Source: Diospyros lotus (taxonomy: Eukaryota > Streptophyta > Magnoliopsida > Ericales > Ebenaceae). Taken from it: a stretch of DNA of 64,000 nucleotides. The notes under the pieces were generated by a model, which saw only the letters and a list, made by a program, of their open reading frames with translations, was not told the DNA's origin and ran no database searches. The stretch covers positions 28,057,310 through 28,121,309 of the forward strand of contig NC_068352.1 in the NCBI RefSeq assembly GCF_014633365.1, written 5' to 3'. Of the stretch, positions 34,205 to 46,600 are shown piece after piece. A program made the position numbers and the translations under genes. Positions within the stretch are counted from its first letter, which is position 1. Each line of letters begins with the position of its first letter.

Positions 34205-36610
34205 AATGGAATTTTTTATTTTATTTTATTTTTTTTTGTAATGTGAGAAACTTGAGGGGTCCCTAATCACAAATAAATTTTGGTTTGGACCGTCTCATTC
34301 TCTCTAAAACTCATGATTTATTTTAACACAACTTAAATGTACGAATAAGTTTGTCGTGAATTGAACTTTGAGGCCTGTCCCCTAATACAGACACAAACAA
34401 TTGTACAATCTTACACATAGACAAAATCAAATCCACAACATCACAATATTCTATAAGTTTTTAAATGTGCGTGATGGACCATCGATATTACCCGTAAGGG
34501 TTTAGAAAAAATGGATGTTATCTATCCCCTTGTTTAATTTATTAGATTAGGATTGGCACCGACCTATTGTCATTATACTTGATAATAACATATGATATTG
34601 ACAATACTTCTATTAAATTTTAATTACAATATTATATTAATTTTTTCATCGTTAAACTTGACGTTTTACTCTTGTGCTTAGTTTTGATGATAAAAAATAT
34701 CAAATGATTTTATTCTCTAAATCAAAGTATATGATTTGAAAATAAAAATCAATTTCAAGTGCTTTATTAAAATAAAAATCAAATTATCTATAATTTTCTA
34801 TAGATAGAGATTTGCTCAAACAAGTTTTAAAGTTTAAAAAATCTCTTAAATGATTTTTCAAATGGTAAATGAAGCAAAATATTTCAAAGGCAAAACACCA
34901 TGTTGCTCCAATCATCATATTGTGTATTTTGATGTTTAACTTCTAAGTCTGGAAGATTAGAGTATTATAAAGAGACGTATAAGAAAATATTTTTATTTTG
35001 AAAAATTATCTCCCGGTATTTTGATAGGTAATATTCTTTGTTGTTAAAATAATTTTTAATGAATTTTTCAATAAATAGAAGATATGTATTTTGATAGTGG
35101 TAAAATTGCTAAATCATGAGTTTGTGCTAAAACCAAAATTATATTTTCTTGTTGTTATGGATTTTGACTTTTTAAATATTTTTATTAAATCTAAATGGAG
35201 GGTATTTTTTTATTTACATTTATGTATTAAAGTAAATGAAAGATAAAATATAAATTAAAAAAATATAAATATGTTGTAATATGATCTGTCGATTAACCTT
35301 TCAAACTATCGACTACATGCTTTCAATCTGTTGACTAACTCTTCAATCTATCGACTAATGCTTTCACTCTATCGACTAACTCTTTTATTTTGTCGACAAA
35401 CAAAATAAATGAATTGCATCTGTAGACTAAGTCTTTATTTTAATTAGCAACTGTCGACTAACCCACTTCATCCATTGACACATTGATTCACATAAAGCCT
35501 TTAATGGTTATTTTTTCAAATTCCAACGGATCCAAACGGTTAAAAACGGTTATATTCTTCTTGAACCTTGTGGGACACCTATAAATATACATCAAGGATG
35601 ATCTAGAGAAAACTAATGGATGGAAATGAAGTAAAGTGATATTTCTAGCTACAAGCTCCAAAGTGTTGATTCATTGTTTTATGCTTCATTATTGTATTTT
35701 TCTCTTCAAGGCTTTCCATTCAAACTTTGTAAATTATCTTTCAAGTCTTGTTTTTATTTTGAGAGATCATTGTAACTAAGAGATTTATCTCTTAAATTCT
35801 CTCTTATTATTCAATTCTTGTATTTCCTATTTTGTGTAGTTAGAGGGTCTATTTGTGTAAGTAGCAGGTTGTAATTTCTAGTTTTGGACTAGAAGGCCTA
35901 CTTGAAGTCAAGTAGAAGATTATGGTGAATTGGTTTGCAAAATTCTTAGTAAGGAGCTAAGATAGTGGATTAGGCTTAGCTTAAGTCAAACCGTTATAAA
36001 TCTTTTGTATTCTCTTGTACTTGTATTTTTTGTTTATTTATTTTTTCAAGTATTTCTATATTCCTTACTTGATTCATATATTTAACCATTCATTGAAAAA
36101 GATTTCATATTTTTTAATCTTGTGTTCTTCATTATCAAGACAAGATTGTCTTCATACGGTTGATATCTCATCGTGCCATTTTAAGGTCTTGAAATTTAAT
36201 GAAGTCATGATTTTCATAGATGATATCTCTTTTTTATCAAAAGAATTTTTTAAAAAAATAATTTTTATATACTAATTCACTCTTTTTCTCTTGATGTGTG
36301 TCATAATATTTTAAACCTAATAAAAGTGGAAATAATTTCATGGCGAGTAACCCGTCAAAACCGTGGCCATTATTAATTTTGTTTTGACATTTTTCAGTTT
36401 GAAAAGTAAGCTTTGAGGTTCACTAAATTATATAATAAAGCATCTCTCTTGTTCAATACAACTGTGTAGATTTAAGTCAGAAATTCCAACTCTTTCATGT
36501 GAAATGGCTTTACAGCGACGAGTCAATAGTCAAAAACAAAGAATTTGGAACAAAAGGGTTGAAAGTTGAAGACTCCTGTAGGATGATGCAAAAGAAAAGA
36601 TAATAGCTTT
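34205..36610. repeat. Tandem duplication, unit 1 (contains a SIRE-like LTR)
   Basis: Sequence on both sides of the LTR at 34659-36310 matches 36628-37495 in order: 34230-34657 with 36628-37052, then 36325-36610 with about 37055-37495. Anchors are GATTGGCACCGAC and TTTCAGTTTGAAAAGTA. The duplicated unit has no gene. Confidence 0.75.
34659..36310 (+). mobile_element. SIRE/Maximus-like copia LTR, copy 1
   Basis: Starts TGACGTTTTACTCTT and ends near 36303-36310. It shares with 48769-50129 a cluster of TCGACTA-type repeats (35285-35480), the phrases TAACTAAGAG and AGAGGGTC/CC, and a TATAAATC-type motif near the 3' side, features I associate with SIRE-type copia LTRs. No internal domain. TTAAAC flanks both sides, a possible target duplication, though the right end is decayed. 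Confidence 0.6.
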
Positions 36611-36627
36611 TAAGATTAAAATGGATT

Positions 36628-37495
36628 TTTTTTATAAGGTGAGAAATTTGAGAGGACTTTAATCATGGATAAATTTTGGTTCAAATTATTTCATTCTCTT
36701 TAAAATTCATGATTTGTCTTGATCTAACTTAAATATATGCATAAATTCGTCGTGACTCAAATTTTAAGACATGTTCTTTAATGTAGATGCAAGCAATTAC
36801 ACAATATTACACATAGATAAAATTAAATTCATGACCTTACGATATTCTATTAACTTTTAAATATGTGTGACGAATCATCTATATTACATATAAGAGTTTT
36901 GTAAAATTGGATGTTATCCATTCTCTTGCTAAATCTATTAAATTAGGATCGGCACCGACGTATTTTCATTATACTTGATAATAACATACGACATGGGCAA
37001 TACTTTTATTAAATTTTAGTTACAATATCGTGTTAATCTTTTCATCGTTAACTGAGAATAATTTCATGACAAATAGCCCGTCAAAACTGTGGCCACGATT
37101 AATTTTGTCTTGACATTTTTCAGTTTGAAAAGTATGCTTTGAGGTTCACTAAATTATACAATAAAGTTTTTTTTTCTTGGGATGCCCTTTCCCCTGGTCC
37201 TATAGCTCGATTCCATAATTTTTGATAAGAAAAATAAATTTGAGTCTGATTCATAATGATCGCATAAAAAGTGAATCCGAATCTAAAAATTCAAATTATA
37301 TATCACTTCTTGCTAACCATTAGACAATAATAAAACTTTTTTTTGTTCAATATAACTGTGTAGATTTAAGTCAGAAATTCCAACTCTTTGATGTGAAATG
37401 GCTATAGAGTGACAAGTCAATAGTCAAAAACAAAGAATTTGAACAAAAGTGTTGAAAGTTGAAAACTCATGTGCGATGATGCAAAAGAAAAGATA
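36628..37495. repeat. Tandem duplication, unit 2
   Basis: Second copy of the 34205-36610 unit without the LTR. It has its own extra insert of about 175 bases at 37165-37340. Confidence 0.75.
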
Positions 37496-37941
37496 GGGGC
37501 TCTTCCTTTGTTGTTTTTAATTTATTTTAAGTTTTTAATTTTTTAAAATATTAAAAATTATAAAAAATTTAAAATAATATTTTATTATTTTGAATATTTT
37601 AGTCAAAAATAATTGAAAACACCCAAATAATGAACACGCAAAAAACACTAGCAACCTTGCCCCCACCCCACCTCAATCTTGCCAGACCCATATCTCTCAT
37701 CTCTCTCCTATCTTTTCTTCACTCTTTTTTTTGGGCATCAACAGCCATTGACACCACCGTTGACTGCACCTCCCCCCCATCGTGACTACAACCATTGATT
37801 GCACATGCCATCGGCAATGTGAGCTGTCGTCGACTACCTCTAGCTGGTTGTTGGTTTTGTGTGCTTTCTTCTATCTTTTCTCAATTCTCCTATTTTCTCT
37901 TCTGGTCGTTGATAGCCATCGCCATCGTCGTCGACCGCACT

Positions 37942-40900
37942 TGTAATACCCCATATTGGCATAAGGTTGCCACATAAGTTAAGTGAATTTAAAATATCAA
38001 AAATTAGCTTGACAGTAAAAATAGGTCGTTGAATCGACCGTAGAGAGTGCCCTGGAACCTTGATGTCTAAGAAAAATGATATGATATTGACGAACATCCC
38101 GAGATAGAGTTTATGGTATTAAAAGAAATCAAAATCAAGACTATTTTTTATGCAGCTGTGATTTAAGCTAAAAAATCGAATTGTCGTAAGAGACTTCCAG
38201 AAAGTTAATGGGACCTTAAGGGGACTCTAGTTTTATGTAAGAATCAACCTGTAAATGATTTCGGGATGAAAAAAAGGTCCTGTGAAGGTGTAGAGATGAA
38301 ACATACTTATCGAGTAAACTTGGAATTATTAATTTTGGATTTTAAGTATCTTGATAATTATTAATTCGATATTTGAGGGTATAATAGCAATTGTGCAAAG
38401 TCTAAAATGAGATTATGAAATTAATTGAGGGTAAGGCCTTAAGGTGGTGTGAGGTATGGTGAGATGATATGAGATATGGTGAAGTCATGTGAGATATGGT
38501 GAGGTTTGGTGAGTTAGTAAGAGTTATGATTGTGGATTTCAAAAGTTAATATATTCTAGTTTTGGACCATTTTAGAGTCTAAGCCTATAAATAGGGCCAT
38601 GGGGTTGTTCTCAAAACCATTCCATTTGAGAGAGATTGAGGTGAGGGATTTGTGCTTGAGAAAGAAGGGAGAAATCTGCAAAAGGAATGAGAAAGGTCGG
38701 AGCAAAATCGAGGTTGTGCATGAGAATCGAGGTGGTCTGAGATACATTCAATGTGAGAGTTCCTAACCGAAGTTTTGTTTTGCTATGATTAGTTTAACTG
38801 CAAACTTGATTTACTATGAGAGTTTTCACTTCAAACTTGGTTTATCGTGAGTGTTCTTACTTAAAACTTGATTTTAATTCGGGTGGTTCGACCCAATACT
38901 TGATTTGTTTTATACAAACGATTTAACCTGCGATAGGTTGATTTCATGTGGGAGATTCGTTCTGAATTTTTTTATATCTGTGCATTGAATTTCATGCATT
39001 ATAAATTCATGCATTGAAAAGTTAATTTTATATGATGCATGTTGCGTATTACAACATTAACATGTTTATGTGTTGTCTATGTGGGATATGGGTTGTTAAC
39101 CTGTGTTGTGGCACTTGAGTGAGAGCACTCGGGATGCGTGCCAAGGATTAATTCTATGTGACCCACTCGGGACGGGGCTGAGATGGACTTCACCCTATAG
39201 TACTCAAGTGACGAGGTTGAGAATGGATACCACCCCGATTGTTGGCTCAAGTGGCAAGGCTAAAAGTGGACACTAGCCAAGGTTCCTTTAAGAAATAACA
39301 TTATTACCTAGATAGGTGGATGTTTGTAATACCCGCAGCATTTGTTAAGCTTGGACAATTTAATGTTCAAAAAGACCCACGAGAATTCGGGAATAAAATC
39401 ATTATTTTAAGAAGAATTGGGTAAAAACGTAATTTATCGAAATATTGAAAATTTGTTTTAGGAGACGTTAAATGGTGAAAGAAACCCCTTTCTAAGAGCA
39501 TTAGGGTTAAAATAAGGAGCTACATGAATGGTTAAAGTTTCAAAAGTTTTAAGGGTCAAAGTGCAAATATACGAAACTATGGGCCAAAGTGTAATTCTTG
39601 AAAACCCATAACAGAGTCGTTAGAGGAACGAATCGACTGGACCGACAGTTAGAAGTAATCATGATAAGGGGATAAGGACGACACATGGCAATATTGGATT
39701 GGTCGAAAATTCTATAAATGGGCCTAAATTCCACCCAAGGCAATTCATAAAAGTTTGAGGCAAGTTTGGAGCTGTGTGAGAGAATTGAGGGAGATGAATC
39801 TATTCTTGAGAGGGGGGATTCTGTAAGAAAAATGAGGAAGATCGGTGAAGAAATAAAGGAGATACAAGCCTCGTTGGGAAAACTATGCGTTATCGGAATC
39901 TGGGCCTGAATCACAAAAAAATAATAAGGTATGTTTTGTTTAAGCTTATAATCCTGTAGAGGGAAGAGATAGGGAGGTGCAATAGAGGTGTCAAATCGGA
40001 GTTAAAATAAAAGAGAAAAGCCCAAAAAATTGAGCTGTAGCGTCACAGTCACCAGAGAAGACGACGCATGTAATACACACGCCGCTTGCTAGCCGCGTGT
40101 GGGGGTGCATGGGCCTTTTTCTGGAGACTCGTGAGGGCGCGTGGAAACCCTTCTTAACCTGAAATTTTCTAGATTTATTCCTCTAATTATTCCCTATAAC
40201 CCTATGTAAAAATATTTAACTTTGGGTTTACGAAAACTTGTATTTTATGCAGAAAATCCTAACCGACAACCATGAATAGTACCAGGTCAAGTAATTGAGG
40301 TGGGTGACTCCTACTCTTGTGAACTCTAGCATTTATTGCATGTTATACTTTCATTTGGGTGGTTTGTATTTCATTTATTACCTTTGGTTTGCATTTTTTA
40401 TATACTTGGACATACATCACTACATTCATGGCTAGTGGTTTGAAATGGGTTGCATCATGTACGTGATCTTGGACCACACCATTCCAGGTTAGGAATGGTT
40501 ATGGCTTTATGATAATATAATGGCCAACGAGGGTGATTGCAACACCCTGGTGTCACTACTATCGGGTTATTTCATGACATATTGCATAGTGTATTTACAC
40601 GCACCACAATATTGGGTCATGTACTTAGATATTAATATCTAACCTGGGTATTTTATACCTCTGAAACATTCCACGTTCCAGGTGCATTAAGTGTATCAAG
40701 TACCCCAGGCTTAAGCAAAGACATGGAGGAAGTGACTATTTAATATTATCCTTATTTTTCTTACTTTCTAATAAATCAAGTCGTTGTAATAATACTACCT
40801 AAGACTTGTTTAATTTATTACAAATTTTTATTTGGGATGTCTCGAGGGCTTCATTTTTTACAAGGAAAGGATAAAGGTTGAGGTATGGTAACTTCCAGGT

Positions 40901-41302
40901 TGTATCACATGGAAAACTTATATTTTGTCCAAATCTTTAAAAAGCATTATTGAAAATAAAAGTTATTATATATTTTGTCTATGTTAGAGGTGTTTAGTAG
41001 TTGTTGTTGAGAGATTGGTCTCTATATATTTTGTTTTGAAGATGTCATGTTAAACGATGGTTAGATTTCTACGTTATGAATAAAGTGAATTTGGTTATAT
41101 GAAATTTGAGATTTCGATTCTGCTTTCGTTGATGTGATGATATTGATAGTCTTACTTTATTCTTTTAAGTTAATATGCTGAGATGGTAGATCATGATTGT
41201 CGGGGTTTAATTTACGTTGAGTGTATGTTGAATGATTGTTGAAAAAGAAAATATTATTGAAATCTCGAGTTAACGCACACTTGGGAAAAGTGGGGCATTA
41301 CA
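37942..41302 (+). mobile_element. Solo LTR 3 (Ty3/gypsy type), with a second LTR inside
   Basis: Starts TGTAATACCCCATATTGG and ends GGGGCATTACA. The flanks GCACT and GCACC are a target duplication with one change. Its first 350 bases resemble the minus-strand start of solo LTRs 1 and 4 (AAGGTTGCC, TCGACYGTAG, GTCTAAGAAAAAT). Its TATA box (CTATAAATAGGG) is near 38585-38596. It is longer than its relatives because another LTR lies within. Confidence 0.7.
39325..40909 (+). mobile_element. LTR nested in solo LTR 3
   Basis: A new LTR start TGTAATACCCGCAGC at 39325, with its own TATA box (CTATAAATGGGCC near 39711-39723), runs to a possible end TGTATCACA at about 40909. A matching target duplication was not found, so the end is approximate. 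The frame at 39549-39914 is an antisense artefact. Confidence 0.45.
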
Positions 41303-42335
41303 GCACCCCCCACTGCCACCGCGACTACAACCATCGACCATGCACACCATTGGTGGTGCGAGCCGCCATTGACCACACCCTAGCTGGTTGCTGATTTTGT
41401 ATACTCCCTCTTATCTTCTCTCTATACTCATCTCTTCTCTTTTCTCTTCTCTTGCTAGATCTAAGGAGATTTGACCGTTAGATCTTGCTAGTTTTTGGAT
41501 ATGTTGGTTGATGGGTGTTTGGGTATTGGGTGATTCCCTCTAATCGTCAGAAACCACCAGTCACAGTGGTCGATGGTGATTGGCAGTGCCGTTTTGAGTT
41601 TGTGGCCAAAAATTAAATATTAGATCTACGTAAATCTAACCATTAAACCTGACCCATTTTTGTGTATGTTAACCCCTTTGGTTTGGAGTTTCTAATGGTA
41701 GGCTTTGATCGTGTGAATCTCCGGCTGATAATGGAGCCAGCGCCGGAGAAGATATAAGGTGTTGGAGAAGAATAAAAGAGAAAAAAAAAAGGAGAAAAAA
41801 AAAAGCAAAAAAGAGAAAAGGAAAAAAAGAAAAAAAAAAGAAAAGGAAAAAAATAAAAGAAGAGAAAAACAGAATTAAAAAATTTATTATTAAATTTTAA
41901 AAATAAAATTATATATTTATTTAAAATTTAAAAAATATAGTATATCTATATTATAACTAAAAATATAAGATAACATATGTTATATTATTAAGTGTATAAT
42001 TTAACATAAATTATTGTTAAGATATATGTTAGTAATTTATTAATCAAATTTATTATTTTTTTAATAGTAGAATTTTGTTAAAAAGAGTTAATTTTATTAT
42101 TTAATAATAAAATTCATTGAATAAAATATCATAATAATAAAAAAGAATTTTTTTTTCAAAATTTCAAAATAAATGCATTTTTTAGTTTTCTATTTTCAGA
42201 AACAGTTTTTTAGAATGATAAAAAGAACACGTTTTTAAAAATTTTAAAACTGACATTCAAAATATAAAAGTAAAAATAAATTCAAAACTCAAAAGTCAAA
42301 ATTGAAATACGAAAAGAATACCACCTAATAATTTT

Positions 42336-43560
42336 TAAGATGAAATATACATAAATAAATTATTTATTTTAAAATAAATAATATCATTGTTACATAATAT
42401 AAAAAAATGTGACATATAATTCTCTATCAATCTGGATTAAATAAGAGTTATGATTTATAAGAAACAAATCACTTTTTTCTTTTATAAAGATTCTTTAAGA
42501 ATAAAATTGAGCACGTATTTAAGATGAAATATAATTATATTTTAGTTATTATGTAATAAAGTATGTGAAACTTATATTGAATATCTTATACGAGGGGGTT
42601 CATGTTAAGAGGAATAATTTTATATTAATAAAAAAATAGAAAAAAAAAGAAAGAAATGAATCCCTCCTAAAATTTAGTGCGTTCAGTTTATAATAAATAA
42701 ATATATTTTGAATTTTTTTAATTGCGTAATCCATCATAATTGGCATAAAAAAATTCATCATAATTTTGGAGATAACTAATAAAAATTATGTTAAAATACA
42801 ATAAAGAATGTTTCATGTGCAAGAGTGACAAATTGGGAAGCCAAAACCATAAAATAATCTGGATACAATCCCATTAAATAATTCATAGATTTTTTATTCC
42901 TTTAACAACGAGGTAAACACTATTATTCAAAGATAAATATAAATACAAATAATGCTAAATCAAACTATTCGTAGTGGTTCGAGTTGACATCATAATTATT
43001 AATATTACTGAGGATGTATCATTCTAATACTTAGATCGTCATGATTGAGAATTAGTTTTCTCTATGCACACTTTTAAAGATTTTCTCTAACATTTGTGTA
43101 TAGTTATATAATATATATATATATATAATAATTCACAATTTAGTTATAAGGAAATTCAAATAGTGACTTATCTTTCACAAGTAAATATCAAATCCTTCGA
43201 TAAATCTTTTCATGTCTCGTGATATAGACATTAGACAATGGACATTAGACAACTTTAGTTATTTTTATGTATTAAGAAAATAATAAATCAATTCACCTGC
43301 ACCCAAGTACAGATAATATTATGTTATAATTATAACGAGGGCACCCTCAATTTGAAAGAATTCTAGTTTGGCAGCACTTTATCCGTGTGGGGATGGTCAC
43401 GGAATTTGACCTTTTGGGGGTCATCCTTTGTGTTTGGAGACATAAAATAAATAAATAAATAATAGGATTGGACCACAAAAGAAACCCAGTGGCTGCCACT
43501 CAAGCAATATATTTTTTTCATCAAAAAGGTAAATATGAATAAATATGAACAAACAATAAA
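42336..43560. other. AT-rich unassigned DNA
   Basis: No gene recognised. Short AT microsatellite at 43112-43128 and an AAAT-type tract at 43443-43465. Confidence 0.6.
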
Positions 43561-43604
43561 AGAATGCACTCGGCGTACTCAGGCAAAATAAGATATGAAG
43601 GCAA

Positions 43605-46600
43605 TTACATACGACCCAAAGCTAAAGATTTAAAATGAACCAAAACATAGGGATACATGGTAAACATTATTTTGTGTATATGTGTTTTAATCCTCGTAAT
43701 GATATTCTCTTCACTGGGAATAATGCCTTCAAAAATAAGCCGGTTGCGAGTGTCCCACAAAAAATAAATTATGCTGTCAAGGGTAACTATTTTAGCTTGC
43801 TTGGCCAAAAAGATCCACGGGCCTCCTTCTTGAGCCATTTGAGGGCACTAACAACTGTAGACATCGATCTAGAAAGACCAAGCAAATCCCTAATACTGCC
43901 CTAAACAAACGAACTGAAGGGGCATTGAAAAAATAAATGACGAACTGATTCTTCCACAGCATTGCATATCGGGCAAGACCGATCAATGTCAAGAAATGTG
44001 ATCTTGTCTCTTGTCAAGAGATTGGATTTGGCACACAGCTAGAGAATAAATGCATGCTTCAGCGCTAGGCACGAGTTCCAGACCACTGATGCCCATGGCT
44101 TAATTTGACCCTTAGGGCGAAAAAAATCATATGTAATAGGAATGTGCACATCAATCCCACAAACCCAACTAGCCAACAAAGAAATCGCTGCAACAATTGA
44201 CCCTTGTCGATGATATATCATGTCCCTAATATCCAGTAACCGTTTAAAAAGAGTTGAGTCATCTTTCTTAGCCGGCCGCTCCCATGTGAATAAGGAAAAA
44301 AGATAATGATGATGGATCTACCTAATTCAAAAAGAGTCATTTTTGCTGTGGATGTTCCAGAGCAATTTGGAAAGGAAGCCCATATTCCAACTTCTAAGGT
44401 CCTTTAGAACGAGCCCACCTTTATTCCTCGAAAGGCAAATGGACGACCATGCCACAAAAGAGGACTTAGAACTCCACAAAAAGAGCCTGCCAATTCTTTT
44501 AATTCTCTCGATGATAGTAGATGGAATGGGAATAATGGACAGTCAGAACCCTTGGATTCCTTGGATAACAGCTCGAATAAGCTCCACCCGGCCCGCATAA
44601 GAGAGAGGGGCCATGTTCCATGCCTTACTGCAATCAGAAATTCTGTCCACCAGCAGGGTAAAGTGACTGATCTTTAACTTAGCGGCAGATAAGGGAATAC
44701 CAAGATACCGAAATGGCATAAAGTATTTTGTAACGCCCCGCTTCTCAGGCGTGTTATATCTTGGGACAATTCCGGGACAATAAATTTTTTCTTTCAAACA
44801 CTAAAGCTAAACCACATCATTTCTTGAATCTGTCCCAGAATTCCCATACATTAATCTCGAAAGAGAATCATTATACACATCAAATGCGGAAGTAAAGATC
44901 GAAACCTGATATCTTAACATTAATCATAAATAAATTCTTACATCTTCAACATTCCTCAAAACGTTCAGAATTTAAAGTAGCAGAATTTAAATACATGGAC
45001 TACATAACATACATTTCATTCTTCATGTACTCTGCTAAGTGTCTTATCATGCCTCATTTATCCTCGAATCTGCTACAACTTCCATTTGGAATGTTTGAAT
45101 ATTACAGGGGCAAAAACCCAAATTAGATGATGAACCATCTAAGTAAGGGTACATAATGCTATGTCATGTGTGTATGCAATGTCTTACCTCGTAGGTGTCA
45201 ACTGCACCCCTCATGCTGCCTACCATTTTTGCAGCCACCTCTTTCGATGCTGGGGTGTATGGGTGCACCCTTGGTAAAGCAGCAGCACCAGTTCGTACTC
45301 CTTACGGCCTCAATGCGAATGATTAATGATATCAATGTGTATTTATGCATTTCATAGTCATGTCATGTATGTAGTCTACGTGATGGGTACATATCAGAGT
45401 ATGTCAATATGATGAAAACATTTTCAAGGAACATAAATCACTTACAAACTAATCATTTTCCATAAAACTAAATCCAACTGGGAAGTACCGCTTACCTTCT
45501 CAAGTTTATCTAGCTACCACGATATTTGTGCCTTGCCTCGTGCATCGCCTCGATTTGCGTGCCAACCTCAAAATTTGACAAATCACTTCAACTTAAGTCT
45601 CAAAATATCAGAATCACCATAATTATTTAAATAAACATTAAAACCTATTTTTCTATAATTTTTGGCATTTTCTTTATTTTTTTTCTATTTCTTCCTAATT
45701 TTCCTCAATAAATCCAAACTAAATATTTTCTCAAATATTTCACTACGACAATTCATAAAATAATATTTCTGAATTTCTAGAATTTTCTAAAAAATTTTAC
45801 TCACCTTAACTTAACATCCCTGGCTTCCTCGGTATGCGTGCTCTAATCTCGAAACATTTGCCCAAACCATTTTTTCGCCCAAAATCTCTGGAATAACAAT
45901 AAAACTCTATTTCCTAATTTTTGAGATTTTTCTAGAAATTTTCTCTATTTTCTTCTATTTTTCCTCTATTCTTTTTTTTTCTTCCATTTTCTTTTTTTTT
46001 TCTTTTTCTTTTCTTTTCTTTTTTCTTCTCTCCTCCTTTCTCTCTTCTTCTTCCTCCCTGCAACCTTCGTGCCTGCAACTTCATCTTCTTTCTTTTTTTC
46101 TTTCTTTCTTCTTCTTCTTCTTCTTCTTCTTCTTCTCTTCTCCTCCTTCTTCTTCCTCTGCACCGCGCCTGCAGCTCTTTCTCGCACACTAGCTCCATTC
46201 GCGCAGAGCTCCCGCCGCCGTCACCTGACTCCGCCCGCCACTGCTGCCGCCACCGACGCCGTGCGCCACTGCCCATGCAACCACCCCTGCGGCCGTTGCC
46301 CATAGCAGCCTCCCTTGCTCGCATCGGCCTGCTGGAGCTCGCGGCCATGGCTATCGCCGCAAGCTTGCGGCCACTCTGGCCGCCTTCGGTCGATCTCAAG
46401 GCAGCCCCCAGCTCACGCGCAGCCTGCCATCACTGCTCAACCCGTCGGCCTCCTCTGCTCGAGCTTGCTGGAAGCTCGCGGCTGCTCTTCTTCTTCCTCT
46501 ATAACTTTCTGTTGCTCTCCCCATTGCTCACAACCTCCCATTTTTATAGCTGATTTCCATTGCCTCACCTCACGCTTTTGCCTATATCTTCTTTGCGTGA

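Larger units (their letters stand above)
37498..42335. mobile_element. AT-rich inverted-repeat element, copy 2, with nested LTRs
   Basis: Left part 37498-37640 and right part 41880-42335 correspond to the element at 29738-30675, with similar ends (GGGCTCTTCCTTTG and the complement GGTGGTATTCTTTTCG). Between them lies a GC-richer stretch present twice (37740-37925 and 41305-41450, sharing CTAGCTGGTTG and GACTACAACCAT), probably extra DNA carried by this copy. Removing the LTR at 37942-41302 leaves about 1.5 kb. Poly-purine runs lie at 41770-41880. No transposase seen. Confidence 0.4.

Noticed and set aside
45932..46399. Basic Lys/Arg/Glu-rich frame of 155 codons on minus
   Set aside because: Produced by CT-rich low-complexity DNA inside solo LTR 4; not a protein-like composition.
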